From Paraburkholderia lycopersici (GTDB lineage Bacteria > Pseudomonadota > Gammaproteobacteria > Burkholderiales > Burkholderiaceae), in NCBI RefSeq assembly GCF_900096975.1, contig NZ_FMYQ01000025.1, forward strand, positions 1 to 64,000: DNA of 64,000 bases, read 5' to 3'. Positions 23,975-33,287 of the stretch are shown here, one piece after another; the first letter of the stretch is position 1, and every line of letters starts with the position of its first letter. A program made the position numbers and the translations under genes. Under the pieces are notes generated by a model that was not told the origin of the DNA, ran no database searches, and saw nothing but the letters and a program-made list of their open reading frames with translations.

Positions 23975-26026
23975 TCAATCGCGCGGCGCTTTGCGCGGCG
24001 CGGTCGAAACGCCCGCTTCGCCCGCCGCCGCCTTGTTGCGGCTCGCCTTCGCGGCGGAAAGGCGCCGCCAAAGCGTCGTCTTGCTGATGCCGAGCATCTC
24101 GCACGCACGATCGCGGTCGCCGTGGCAAGCGTCGAGCGCGGCGCGGATTTCGTCGGCTTCCACGTTGAGGCTGCGCTCGCGCAGCGTCAACGCGCTTCCG
24201 GCCGCCGCGCCGTCGTCGCCCGCGTTGTCGCCCGTCCTCGCATGGCGCGGCTCGAACACCTCCGGCGCGATCGAGCGCAGCACCTCCGGTGTCAACACGT
24301 CGCTTTCCGAGTCCGCCAGCTCCACCACCATCCGCTCGACCACGTTTTGCAGCTCGCGCACGTTGCCGGGCCACGTGTGGCGCGCCAGCGCGCCGCTCAA
24401 CAGCGCGAGCGCGCGCGCCGCGTCATCGGGCGTGCGGATGCGCACGGCCACGCGCGGCTCGCGGCGCGAGGCCTGGAACAGCAGTTCGCCGGCAAGCAGC
24501 GCGACGTCCGCGCCGCGTTCGCGCAGCGGCGGGATCGCGAGATTGAGGATGTTCAGGCGATAGAAGAGGTCGGCCCGGAACTCGCCCGCCTCGATCTGCT
24601 CGGTGAGCGCGCGGTGCGTGGCGGCGACCACGCGCACGTCCACGCGCGTCGGCTCCGTCGCGCCGAGGCGCACCACTTCGCGCTCCTGCAGCACGCGCAG
24701 CAAGCGGCTCTGCAACGGCAACGGCATCTCGCCGATTTCGTCGAGAAAGAGCGTGCCGCGGTGCGCAGCCTCGATGAGCCCCACCTTGCCGCCGCGCCGC
24801 GCGCCCGTGAACGCACCCTCCTCATAGCCGAACAGCTCGCTTTCGAGCAGCGCCTCCGGAAACGCGCCGCAATTGATGGCGACGAACGGGAAATCGCGCC
24901 GCGCGCTCTCGCGATGAATGCCCTGCGCCACCATCTCCTTGCCGGTGCCGCTTTCGCCGCGGATCAGCACGGTGGCGTCCGACTTCGCATAGCGCCGCGC
25001 AAGCTGGCGCACGCGCTCGATGCCGGGCGTTGCGCCGCTCAGATCGTCGAGGCGATAGCGCGCGACGAACTGCTGCGTGCGCTGGCGCGAGCGCAAGGTA
25101 CGGTCGAGCCGCTCCACCGCGCGCGACTCCTGGAACGTGAGCACGGCGCCCGTCGTCACGCCGTTGTCGACGAGCGGTCCGCGATGCACGACATAGCTCA
25201 CGCCGCGCACGGTTTCGAGCGATTCGCCGTCGGCTTCCGGTAACGAGAAGGCGATGTCGGGCGCGAGCGCCGCGAGAGACTGCCCGGCCGCCGCCGCGGG
25301 ATCGATGCCGAGCACGGCCGCGAGACGCTGGTTGATCGCCTCCACGCGGCCACGGGCATCGAGCGCCACCACGCCGTCGCGCAGATGCTGGAGCACGCTG
25401 TCGAGGCGCTGGCGGCGCAGCGTTTCGCGCCATGTGGCCTGCACGAGTTCGAGCGCGTTGTCGAAGGCCGCGCGCACCGAAGGCCGCGAATAGACGAAGA
25501 ACGGCACGAGCCCGAGACGCGCCGCGAGATCGTTGACGAGCCCGGGACCCACGACCGCGCCCACGCCACGGTCGCGCAGGTCGAGCACGCAGGCTTCCGC
25601 GTCCTGGACCGTGCGGTACTGGCCGAACACCACGTCGAGGCCATAGGCGCTCGCGAAGCGGCGCACCTCGACGGGCGTCTCACCATAGGTGACGAGCGCC
25701 ACGAGGTCGGCTTCGCGCCGCGCGCGGGCGAGCGCCTGCATCACGTCGAAGCCGGTGGGCTGCAGGAGCACCACGGGCAAGTCGATGCGCGCCTTCAGGT
25801 AGGTGCCGTTCGAGCCTGCCGCCACGACCACGTCGGGCCGCTGGTTCGGCCCCGCGGCGGCGATTTCGGCCACCGCCTCCTCGAAACCGCGCGGCACCAC
25901 GCGCAGATCCGCAAGTTCGTCGTATTCTCGGGCGATATCGCGAAAAAGGTCGCGCAGGCGGCTGATGCCCATCGCCCAGACACGCGGGCGCATTGCAGGA
26001 GAAGCGGGAGCGGGAAAACGGTTCAT
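23975..26026 (-). CDS. prpR: propionate catabolism sigma-54-dependent activator PrpR
   Basis: 683 aa from ATG 26026 (a GTG at 26047 is possible). Residues 1-190 are the PrpR_N sensor domain, which binds 2-methylcitrate in characterised relatives. A PAS domain follows (about 200-310). The AAA+ sigma-54 interaction domain has Walker A GESGTGKE (about 350-357), the sigma-54 contact loop GAFTGA and Walker B LFLDEIGE. The C-terminus has a Fis-type helix-turn-helix (RACEMLGISKTTLWRRL). Divergent from prpBC-acnD-prpF, it should activate that operon from the paired sites at 26122-26155. Confidence 0.94.
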   Translation of the reverse strand: MNRFPAPASPAMRPRVWAMGISRLRDLFRDIAREYDELADLRVVPRGFEEAVAEIAAAGPNQRPDVVVAAGSNGTYLKARIDLPVVLLQPTGFDVMQALARARREADLVALVTYGETPVEVRRFASAYGLDVVFGQYRTVQDAEACVLDLRDRGVGAVVGPGLVNDLAARLGLVPFFVYSRPSVRAAFDNALELVQATWRETLRRQRLDSVLQHLRDGVVALDARGRVEAINQRLAAVLGIDPAAAAGQSLAALAPDIAFSLPEADGESLETVRGVSYVVHRGPLVDNGVTTGAVLTFQESRAVERLDRTLRSRQRTQQFVARYRLDDLSGATPGIERVRQLARRYAKSDATVLIRGESGTGKEMVAQGIHRESARRDFPFVAINCGAFPEALLESELFGYEEGAFTGARRGGKVGLIEAAHRGTLFLDEIGEMPLPLQSRLLRVLQEREVVRLGATEPTRVDVRVVAATHRALTEQIEAGEFRADLFYRLNILNLAIPPLRERGADVALLAGELLFQASRREPRVAVRIRTPDDAARALALLSGALARHTWPGNVRELQNVVERMVVELADSESDVLTPEVLRSIAPEVFEPRHARTGDNAGDDGAAAGSALTLRERSLNVEADEIRAALDACHGDRDRACEMLGISKTTLWRRLSAAKASRNKAAAGEAGVSTAPRKAPRD

Positions 26027-26121
26027 GATGTCCAACGATGCGGCCACGGCGCGGTAAAGGTACGGCCTGGTCGCGGCCTGAAAGCCGGACGTCAGCCCGA
26101 TTCCGCATTATCGCGCGATGA

Positions 26122-26155
26122 TTTCATTTTTGAAACTGCGATTTCATTCCGGAAA
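26122..26155. promoter_or_regulatory. two phased palindromic sites, probable PrpR upstream activating sequence
   Basis: TTTCATTTTTGAAA (26122-26135) and TTTCATTCCGGAAA (26142-26155) start exactly 20 bp apart, about two helical turns, and lie 85-100 bp upstream of the sigma-54 promoter. This is the classic enhancer arrangement for a bEBP such as PrpR. Binding is inferred. Confidence 0.65.
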
Positions 26156-26222
26156 TACGGGGGTGCAACAAACCCCGGAAAAACCGGCGCAAAATCAAGG
26201 CGTTAGCGAGGCCGAAGAGACC

Positions 26223-26238
26223 TGGCACGCTACCTGCA
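26223..26238 (+). promoter_or_regulatory. sigma-54 (-24/-12) promoter of prpB
   Basis: TGGCACGCTACCTGCA matches the TGGCACG-N4-TTGCA consensus with GG and GC elements 12 bp apart; only the first T of TTGC differs. It lies 35 bp before the prpB ATG, as expected for PrpR control. Confidence 0.8.
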
Positions 26239-26272
26239 GTATGAACTGGCGACTCAATCGGAGACTTCACGC

Positions 26273-27163
26273 ATGAACACCAAATCCCCCGCAAGCGCCG
26301 GCGCGAAATTCCGCGCCGCCGTCGCCGCCGAGCAACCGCTGCAGGTCGTCGGCGCCATCACCGCATATGCCGCCAAGCTCGCGCAGGCGACCGGCTTCAA
26401 GGCCGTTTATCTGTCGGGCGGCGGCGTGGCCGCCAACTCGCTCGGCGTACCGGATCTGGGCATCAGCACCATGGACGACGTGCTGATCGACGCACGCCGC
26501 ATCACCGACGCCGTGGACATCCCCCTCATGGTCGACATCGACACCGGCTGGGGCGGCGCCTTCAACATCGCCCGCACGATCAAGTCGTTCATCAAGGCGG
26601 GCGTCGCGGCCGTGCACCTCGAAGACCAGGTGGGCCAGAAGCGCTGCGGCCATCGCCCGAACAAGGAAGTCGTCGCGACCGACGAAATGGTGGACCGCGT
26701 GAAAGCGGCCGTCGACGCGCGCACCGACGACCAGTTCGTCATCATGGCGCGCACCGATGCCGCCGCCGTGGAAGGCATCGACGCGGCGATCGAACGCGCG
26801 ATGGCCTACGTGGAAGCGGGCGCGGACATGATCTTCCCCGAAGCGATGAAGACGCTCGACGACTACCGGCGTTTCCGCGCAGCCGTAAAGGTGCCGATCC
26901 TCGCGAACCTGACCGAATTCGGCTCGACGCCGCTCTTCACGACCGACGAACTGAAGAGCGCCAACGTGGACATCGCGCTCTACTGCTGCGGCGCGTATCG
27001 CGCGATGAACGCGGCCGCGCTGAACTTCTACGAGACCGTCAAGCGCGACGGCACGCAAAAGGCCGCCGTCTCCACGATGCAGACGCGCGAGGACCTCTAC
27101 AAGTACCTCGGCTATCACGCGTACGAAGACAAGCTCGACGCGCTCTTCGCCGCGAAGAAGTAA
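26273..27163 (+). CDS. prpB: 2-methylisocitrate lyase
   Basis: 296 aa. Cleaves 2-methylisocitrate to pyruvate and succinate, the last step of the 2-methylcitrate cycle for propionyl-CoA. Family features: YLSGGGVAANSLGVPD, the Mg-binding acidic strand MVDIDTGWGG, HLEDQVGQKRCGH with the catalytic cysteine, and MARTDAAAVEG. Length is normal. First gene of the prp operon, 35 bp downstream of a sigma-54 promoter, and 35 bp before prpC. Confidence 0.96.
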   Translation: MNTKSPASAGAKFRAAVAAEQPLQVVGAITAYAAKLAQATGFKAVYLSGGGVAANSLGVPDLGISTMDDVLIDARRITDAVDIPLMVDIDTGWGGAFNIARTIKSFIKAGVAAVHLEDQVGQKRCGHRPNKEVVATDEMVDRVKAAVDARTDDQFVIMARTDAAAVEGIDAAIERAMAYVEAGADMIFPEAMKTLDDYRRFRAAVKVPILANLTEFGSTPLFTTDELKSANVDIALYCCGAYRAMNAAALNFYETVKRDGTQKAAVSTMQTREDLYKYLGYHAYEDKLDALFAAKK

Positions 27164-27198
27164 ATCCGTCCAGACACATACATAGAGAGGAAGACATC

Positions 27199-28371
27199 AT
27201 GAGCGAAGCAGAAAACAGCACGCAATCCACAGCCGCAGGCGGTTTCAAGCCGAAGAAGTCCGTCGCGCTTTCGGGCGTGGCGGCGGGCAACACGGCGCTG
27301 TGCACCGTGGGCCGCACCGGCAACGACCTCCACTATCGCGGCTACGACATTCTCGATCTCGCCACGGCGTGCGAATTCGAAGAAGTCGCTTACCTGCTCG
27401 TGCACGGCAAGCTGCCGAACACGGCCGAACTGGCCGGCTACAAGGCGAAGCTGAAGGCGCTGCGCGGCCTGCCCGCCAACGTGAAGACGGCGCTCGAAGC
27501 GGTGCCCGCCTCGGCTCACCCGATGGACGTGATGCGCACCGGCGTCTCGGTGCTCGGCACCGTGCTGCCCGAAAAGGACGACCACAACCTGCCGGGCGCG
27601 CGCGACATCGCAGACCGCCTGATGGCCTCGCTCGGCTCGATGCTGCTGTACTGGTATCACTTTTCGCACAACGGCAAGCGCATCGAAGTGGAAACCGACG
27701 ACGACTCGATCGGCGGCCACTTCCTGCATCTGCTGCACGGCCGCGCGCCGTCGAAGTCGTGGGTCGACGCGATGCACGTGTCGCTCAACCTGTACGCCGA
27801 GCACGAGTTCAACGCCTCGACGTTCACGGGCCGCGTGATCGCGGGCACGGGTTCGGACATCTACTCGGCCATCACGGGCGCCATCGGCGCGCTGCGCGGT
27901 CCGAAGCACGGCGGCGCGAACGAAGTGGCGTTCGAAATCCAGTCGCGCTATGAAAACGCCGACGACGCAGAAGCCGACATCCGCGCGCGCGTGGAAAAGA
28001 AGGAAGTCGTGATCGGCTTCGGTCACCCTGTCTACACGATCTCGGACCCGCGCAACAAGGTCATCAAGGAAATCGCGAAGAAGCTCTCGAAGGAGCAGTC
28101 GAACATGAAGCTGTTCGACATTGCCGAGCGCCTCGAATCGACGATGTGGGAAGTCAAGAAAATGTTCCCCAACCTCGACTGGTTCAGCGCCGTGTCGTAT
28201 CACATGATGGGCATTCCCACCGCCATGTTCACGCCGATCTTCGTGATCGCGCGCACGGCGGGCTGGAGCGCGCACATCATCGAGCAACGCATCGACAACA
28301 AGATCATCCGCCCGAGCGCGAATTACACGGGTCCGGAGAATCTGAACTTCGTGCCGATCGGCAAGCGCTGA
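27199..28371 (+). CDS. prpC: 2-methylcitrate synthase
   Basis: 390 aa. Condenses propionyl-CoA with oxaloacetate. Citrate synthase fold motifs include HYRGYDILDLA, YLLVHGKLPN, the catalytic histidine region GALRGPKHGGANE and IGFGHPVY, with the aspartate in the C-terminal region near NLDWFSAV. The N-terminal 15 residues are variable. A GAGGAAG site precedes the ATG. Followed by a perfect 15-bp hairpin and then acnD. Confidence 0.96.
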   Translation: MSEAENSTQSTAAGGFKPKKSVALSGVAAGNTALCTVGRTGNDLHYRGYDILDLATACEFEEVAYLLVHGKLPNTAELAGYKAKLKALRGLPANVKTALEAVPASAHPMDVMRTGVSVLGTVLPEKDDHNLPGARDIADRLMASLGSMLLYWYHFSHNGKRIEVETDDDSIGGHFLHLLHGRAPSKSWVDAMHVSLNLYAEHEFNASTFTGRVIAGTGSDIYSAITGAIGALRGPKHGGANEVAFEIQSRYENADDAEADIRARVEKKEVVIGFGHPVYTISDPRNKVIKEIAKKLSKEQSNMKLFDIAERLESTMWEVKKMFPNLDWFSAVSYHMMGIPTAMFTPIFVIARTAGWSAHIIEQRIDNKIIRPSANYTGPENLNFVPIGKR

Positions 28372-28381
28372 TCGAAGCATG

Positions 28382-28419
28382 CCAGTCGTCCGGACGGAAC
28401 ATGACGTCCGGACGACTGG
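28382..28419 (+). promoter_or_regulatory. perfect 15-bp inverted repeat between prpC and acnD
   Basis: CCAGTCGTCCGGACG (28382-28396) pairs without mismatch with CGTCCGGACGACTGG (28405-28419), loop of eight bases, starting 11 bp after the prpC stop. No T tract follows, so it is more likely an mRNA-stability or partial-attenuation element than a full terminator. Confidence 0.75.
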
Positions 28420-28489
28420 GAGTCGGCGGCGCGTGCGCGTAACGTGAGGGCATCGCTCACGGCGCACCCCGCCGCAACCCCACTACACC

Positions 28490-31102
28490 ATGGGTCCCCA
28501 AGCCGTGAATACCGCCTACCGCAAGTCCCTCCCCGGCACCCGGCTCGATTACTTCGACGCGCGCGAAGCCGTCGAGGCCATCCAGCCCGGCGCCTACGAC
28601 ACGCTGCCTTACACCTCGCGCGTGCTCGCCGAAAACCTCGTGCGCCGCTGCGACCCGGCCACGCTCACCGCCTCGCTCAAGCAACTCATCGAGCGCAAGC
28701 GCGACCTCGACTTTCCGTGGTTTCCCGCGCGCGTGGTCTGCCACGACATCCTCGGGCAAACCGCGCTCGTCGATCTCGCGGGCCTGCGCGACGCCATTGC
28801 CGACCAGGGCGGCGACCCCGCCAAGGTCAACCCGGTCGTGCCGGTGCAACTGATCGTCGACCACTCGCTCGCCGTGGAATGCGGGGGCTTCGACCCGGAC
28901 GCGTTCAGGAAGAACCGCGCGATCGAAGACCGCCGCAACGAGGACCGCTTCGACTTCATCAACTGGACGAAGAAAGCGTTCGAGAACGTCGACGTGATCC
29001 CGCCGGGCAACGGCATCATGCACCAGATCAATCTGGAGAAGATGTCGCCCGTGATCGGCGTCAGCGGCGGCGTGGCCTACCCCGACACCTGCGTGGGCAC
29101 CGACAGCCACACGCCGCACGTCGACTCGCTCGGCGTGATCGCCGTCGGCGTGGGCGGCCTCGAAGCCGAGAACGTCATGCTCGGCCGCGCCTCGTGGATG
29201 CGCCTGCCCGACATCGTCGGCGTGGAACTCACGGGCAAGCGCCAGCCCGGCATCACGGCCACCGACGTCGTGCTCGCGCTCACCGAATTCCTGCGCAAGG
29301 AAAAGGTCGTGGGCGCATACCTCGAATTCCGCGGCCCCGGCGCGTCGAGCCTCACGCTCGGCGACCGCGCGACGATCTCGAACATGGCGCCCGAGTACGG
29401 CGCCACGGCCGCGATGTTCTTCATCGACGACCAGACGCTCGCCTATCTGCGCCTCACGGGCCGCGAGGAAGAGCAGGTGAAGCTCGTCGAGACCTATGCG
29501 AAGACGGCGGGCCTCTGGGCCGACACGCTCGCGCACGCGCAATACGAGCGCACGCTCACCTTCGATCTTTCGAGCGTCGTGCGCAATATGGCCGGCCCGT
29601 CGAATCCGCACAAGCGCCTGCCGACCTCGGCGCTGGCCGAACGCGGCATCGCGGGCAAGTGGGAAGACGTGCCGGGCCAGATGCCCGACGGCGCGGTCAT
29701 CATCGCCGCCATCACGAGCTGCACGAACACGAGCAATCCGCGCAACGTGATCGCCGCCGCGCTGCTCGCGCGCAACGCGAACGCGCGCGGCCTCACGCGC
29801 AAGCCGTGGGTGAAAAGCTCGCTCGCGCCGGGATCGAAGGCCGTCGAACTCTATCTGGAAGACGCGAAGCTGCTGCCCGAACTCGAAAAGCTCGGCTTCG
29901 GCATCGTCGCGTTCGCGTGCACCACGTGCAACGGCATGTCGGGCGCGCTCGACCCGAAGATCCAGCAGGAGATCATCGACCGCGACCTGTACGCTACCGC
30001 CGTGCTGTCGGGCAACCGCAACTTCGACGGCCGCATCCACCCGTACGCGAAGCAGGCGTTCCTCGCCTCGCCGCCGCTCGTCGTCGCGTATGCGATTGCG
30101 GGCACGATCCGCTTCGACATCGAAAAGGATTCGCTCGGCACCGACCCGGACGGCAAGCCCGTGTACCTGAAGGACCTCTGGCCGACCGACGAGGAAATCG
30201 ACGCCATCGTCGCGCAGAGCGTGAAGCCTGAGCAGTTCCGCAAGGTCTACGAGCCGATGTTCGCGGCCACCGCCGCGAGCGGCGAGACGACCGACCCGCT
30301 CTACGACTGGCGCCCGCAAAGCACCTACATCCGCCGCCCGCCGTACTGGGAAGGCGCGCTGGCCGGCGAGCGCACGCTCAAGGGCCTGCGCCCGCTCGCC
30401 GTGCTCGGCGACAACATCACGACCGACCACCTCTCGCCGTCGAACGCGATCCTGCCGAACAGCGCGGCCGGCGAATACCTGGCGAAGATGGGCCTGCCCG
30501 AAGAGGACTTCAACTCGTACGCGACGCACCGCGGCGACCACCTCACGGCGCAGCGCGCGACCTTCGCGAACCCCACGCTCATCAACGAGATGGCCGTGGT
30601 GGACGGCGCCGTGAAGAAGGGCTCGCTCACGCGCATCGAGCCGGAAGGCAAGGTCACGCGCATGTGGGAAGCCATCGAAACCTACATGGAACGCAAGCAG
30701 CCGCTCATCATCGTCGCGGGTGCGGATTACGGCCAGGGTTCGTCGCGCGACTGGGCGGCCAAGGGCGTGCGTCTCGCGGGCGTGGAGGCGATCGTGGCCG
30801 AAGGTTTCGAGCGCATTCACCGCACGAATCTGATCGGCATGGGCGTGCTGCCGCTGGAGTTCAAGGCGGGCACGAACCGCACCACGCTCGGCATCGACGG
30901 CACGGAAACCTATGACGTGACCGGCAAGCGCACGCCGCGCGCCGACCTCACGCTCGTGATCCACCGCAAGAACGGCGAACGCGTGGAAGTGCCGGTGACG
31001 TGCCGCCTCGACACGGCCGAAGAAGTCTCGATCTACGAAGCGGGCGGCGTGCTGCAGCGCTTCGCGCAGGACTTCCTCGAGTCGTCGAAGACGGCGGCCT
31101 AA
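28490..31102 (+). CDS. acnD: Fe/S-dependent 2-methylcitrate dehydratase AcnD
   Basis: 870 aa aconitase-family enzyme. It dehydrates 2-methylcitrate to 2-methyl-aconitate and needs PrpF to isomerise the product. Motifs: TCVGTDSHTPHVDSLG, the first cluster cysteine in ITSCTNTSNP, the cysteine pair in FACTTCNGMSG, and the swivel-domain substrate site YGQGSSRDWAAKG. Three cluster cysteines are present. Start: ATG 28490 has no clear ribosome site; a GTG at 28505 (V-NTAYRK) agrees better with relatives I remember. Presence of acnD+prpF instead of prpD defines this operon type. Confidence 0.95.
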   Translation: MGPQAVNTAYRKSLPGTRLDYFDAREAVEAIQPGAYDTLPYTSRVLAENLVRRCDPATLTASLKQLIERKRDLDFPWFPARVVCHDILGQTALVDLAGLRDAIADQGGDPAKVNPVVPVQLIVDHSLAVECGGFDPDAFRKNRAIEDRRNEDRFDFINWTKKAFENVDVIPPGNGIMHQINLEKMSPVIGVSGGVAYPDTCVGTDSHTPHVDSLGVIAVGVGGLEAENVMLGRASWMRLPDIVGVELTGKRQPGITATDVVLALTEFLRKEKVVGAYLEFRGPGASSLTLGDRATISNMAPEYGATAAMFFIDDQTLAYLRLTGREEEQVKLVETYAKTAGLWADTLAHAQYERTLTFDLSSVVRNMAGPSNPHKRLPTSALAERGIAGKWEDVPGQMPDGAVIIAAITSCTNTSNPRNVIAAALLARNANARGLTRKPWVKSSLAPGSKAVELYLEDAKLLPELEKLGFGIVAFACTTCNGMSGALDPKIQQEIIDRDLYATAVLSGNRNFDGRIHPYAKQAFLASPPLVVAYAIAGTIRFDIEKDSLGTDPDGKPVYLKDLWPTDEEIDAIVAQSVKPEQFRKVYEPMFAATAASGETTDPLYDWRPQSTYIRRPPYWEGALAGERTLKGLRPLAVLGDNITTDHLSPSNAILPNSAAGEYLAKMGLPEEDFNSYATHRGDHLTAQRATFANPTLINEMAVVDGAVKKGSLTRIEPEGKVTRMWEAIETYMERKQPLIIVAGADYGQGSSRDWAAKGVRLAGVEAIVAEGFERIHRTNLIGMGVLPLEFKAGTNRTTLGIDGTETYDVTGKRTPRADLTLVIHRKNGERVEVPVTCRLDTAEEVSIYEAGGVLQRFAQDFLESSKTAA

Positions 31103-31110
31103 ACAGGAAC

Positions 31111-31143
31111 GGGCGGCGCGGGGGTGACACCCACGCGCCGCCC
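31111..31143 (+). promoter_or_regulatory. strong hairpin between acnD and prpF
   Basis: GGGCGGCGCG (31111-31120) pairs with CGCGCCGCCC (31134-31143), with an inner GGGT/ACCC pairing, ending 18 bp before the prpF ATG. It could limit or protect the distal transcript or mask the prpF ribosome site; no T tract. Confidence 0.65.
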
Positions 31144-31161
31144 TTCGCTTCAGGACAACAC

Positions 31162-32352
31162 ATGGCACACGTACCCCAGATCAAGATTCCCGCCACCTAC
31201 ATCCGCGGCGGCACCAGCAAAGGCGTGTTCTTTCGTCTGCAGGATCTGCCCGAGGCGGCGCAGCAGCCCGGCGCCGCGCGCGACAAGCTGCTCATGCGCG
31301 TGATCGGCAGCCCCGACCCGTACGGCAAGCAGATCGACGGCATGGGCGGCGCGACGTCCAGCACGAGCAAGACCGTGATCGTGGCGAAAAGCAGCAAGCC
31401 CGGCCACGACGTCGACTACCTGTTCGGCCAGGTCGCCATCGACAAAGCCTTCGTCGACTGGAGCGGCAACTGCGGCAACCTCTCGGCGGCCGTCGGTCCG
31501 TTCGCGATCAGCGGCGGCCTCGTCGATGCGAGCCGCGTGCCCGACAACGGCGTCGCCGTCGTGCGCATCTGGCAGGCCAATATCGGCAAGACCATCGTCG
31601 CGCACGTGCCGGTCACGAATGGCCAGGTGCAGGAAACCGGCGACTTCGAACTGGACGGCGTGACGTTCCCCGCCGCCGAAGTGCAGCTCGAGTTCATGGA
31701 CCCCGCCGCCGAGGAAGAAGGCGCGGGCGGCGCGATGTTCCCCACGGGCCATCTCGTGGACGACCTCGAAGTGCCCGGCGTCGGCACGCTCAAGGCGACG
31801 ATGATCAACGCGGGCATCCCGACGATCTTCGTGAACGCCGAGGCCATCGGCTATACCGGTACGGAACTGCAGGACGCGATCAACAGCGACGCCGAAGCGC
31901 TCAAGAAGTTCGAGACGATCCGCGCGTACGGCGCGCTGCGCATGGGCCTCATCAAAAACCTCGACGAGATCGCCACGCGCCAGCACACGCCGAAGATCGC
32001 GTTCGTGGCGAAGCCGCAGGCCTACACCGCATCGAGCGGCAAGCGCGTGGAAGCGGGCGACGTCGATCTGCTCGTGCGGGCGATGTCGATGGGCAAGCTC
32101 CATCACGCCATGATGGGCACGGCGGCCGTGGCAATTGGCACGGCGGCGGCCATTCCGGGCACGCTCGTGAATCTCGCGGCGGGCGGCGGCGAGCGCCAGG
32201 CGGTGCGCTTCGGCCACCCGTCGGGCACGCTGCGCGTGGGTGCCGAAGCGAGCCTCGAAAACGGCGAGTGGCTCGTCAAGAAGGCGATCATGAGCCGCAG
32301 CGCACGCGTGCTGATGGAAGGCTGGGTGCGAGTGCCGGGCGATTCTTTCTAG
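31162..32352 (+). CDS. prpF: 2-methylaconitate cis-trans isomerase PrpF
   Basis: 396 aa from ATG 31162. Converts the trans/cis form of 2-methylaconitate made by AcnD into the isomer used by aconitase. Family features: the opening IPATYIRGGTSKGVFF, IGSPDPYGKQIDGMGGATSSTSK, and WSGNCGNLSAAVGPFA with the conserved cysteine. The diaminopimelate-epimerase-like two-lobed fold is expected. Last gene of the prp operon; a clear terminator begins 33 bp after its stop. Confidence 0.95.
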   Translation: MAHVPQIKIPATYIRGGTSKGVFFRLQDLPEAAQQPGAARDKLLMRVIGSPDPYGKQIDGMGGATSSTSKTVIVAKSSKPGHDVDYLFGQVAIDKAFVDWSGNCGNLSAAVGPFAISGGLVDASRVPDNGVAVVRIWQANIGKTIVAHVPVTNGQVQETGDFELDGVTFPAAEVQLEFMDPAAEEEGAGGAMFPTGHLVDDLEVPGVGTLKATMINAGIPTIFVNAEAIGYTGTELQDAINSDAEALKKFETIRAYGALRMGLIKNLDEIATRQHTPKIAFVAKPQAYTASSGKRVEAGDVDLLVRAMSMGKLHHAMMGTAAVAIGTAAAIPGTLVNLAAGGGERQAVRFGHPSGTLRVGAEASLENGEWLVKKAIMSRSARVLMEGWVRVPGDSF

Positions 32353-32385
32353 GCATCCCGAGCGCCACGCGTCAAACAAAACAAG

Positions 32386-32421
32386 GCCGCCCCGGCGCAT
32401 CGCAGCGCCGGGGCGGCTTTT
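32386..32421. terminator. strong bidirectional terminator after prpF
   Basis: GCCGCCCCGGCGC (32386-32398) pairs perfectly with GCGCCGGGGCGGC (32405-32417), six-base loop, followed by TTTT. It separates the prp operon from the convergent lipoprotein gene; an A-rich stretch on the left side could support the minus strand as well. Confidence 0.9.
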
Positions 32422-32444
32422 CGGCTTTCAGACGAGCAAAGCGC

Positions 32445-33287
32445 TCAGCTTTGCGGCGACGACGGCAAATACGGCATCGGATCCACCGGCTTGCCGTCGC
32501 GACGTACCTCGAACAGCACCGCCACGCGGTCGTTGTTTTCGCTGCCCATCTCGGCGATCTGCTGGCCCTGGTGCACGGTGTCGCCGGTCTTCACCAGCAA
32601 GCGACGGTTGTGCGAATAAGCTGTCAGGAAGTCCTTGTTGTGCTGGACGATGATCAGGCTGCCGTACTCGTTCAGGCCCATGCCCGCGTACATGACCTTG
32701 CCGTCGGCGGCGGCGATCACCGGGTCGCCGGCCTTGCCCGCGATCTCGATGCCGCGCGTCGCGCCCGGCGCGAATAGCTCGACCACACGGCCGTGCGCGG
32801 GCCATACGAGCGTGACGCTGTTCGCGTGGCGCGCCACCTCGGCGGCGACCTCGCGGCTTCCGGCTGCGTTCGCGGCCGAGTTCGCCGCGCCGCCGGCCTG
32901 CACGGCGATCGTCTGCTTCGAAACGAGCTTGATCGACTGGCCCGCACGCAAGTGGCCGTTCGGCTTCAGGTGATTCCAGGCGCTCAGGTCCTTGACCGAA
33001 GCGCCGTGCTTTTGCGCGATGCGCTGGAGCGTGTCGCCACGGCGCACCCGCACATACGTCGTTTTCGTGACCACACGCGTCACGGGCGCAGTCGCGACCG
33101 GTTGCTCGCTCGCGGCATTCGCGCCCGCGGCATCCGAAGATGGGCTGGCCGCTGCCGCCGTATCGGGCTCCGGCTGCTGTTGCTGCTGGCCCATATCGGC
33201 GCAGCCTCCCAGCAAGACCGCCATTGCCAGCACGGCCCAGAATCCCTTGAGACCGTTGGTGCGCTGACCGATCCGATCTTCGAACAT
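32445..33287 (-). CDS. LysM and degenerate LytM/M23 lipoprotein (NlpD/EnvC-like)
   Basis: 280 aa from ATG 33287 with GGGAGG upstream. A lipoprotein signal ends at LLGGC. A LysM domain (YVRVRRGDTLQRIAQKHG) binds peptidoglycan. The C-terminal M23/LytM domain lacks the metal histidine-aspartate pair (RGIEIAGKAGDP in place of HxGxD) and keeps only YSHN from the second motif, so it should not cut cell wall. It probably activates a cell-wall amidase during division as NlpD does. A glutamine run follows the lipobox. Expression is convergent with prpF. Confidence 0.85.
   Translation of the reverse strand: MFEDRIGQRTNGLKGFWAVLAMAVLLGGCADMGQQQQQPEPDTAAAASPSSDAAGANAASEQPVATAPVTRVVTKTTYVRVRRGDTLQRIAQKHGASVKDLSAWNHLKPNGHLRAGQSIKLVSKQTIAVQAGGAANSAANAAGSREVAAEVARHANSVTLVWPAHGRVVELFAPGATRGIEIAGKAGDPVIAAADGKVMYAGMGLNEYGSLIIVQHNKDFLTAYSHNRRLLVKTGDTVHQGQQIAEMGSENNDRVAVLFEVRRDGKPVDPMPYLPSSPQS

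Noticed and set aside
28457..31168. 903-aa minus-strand open frame opposite acnD
   Set aside because: High-GC antisense shadow; the plus strand encodes a full aconitase-family enzyme with all motifs.
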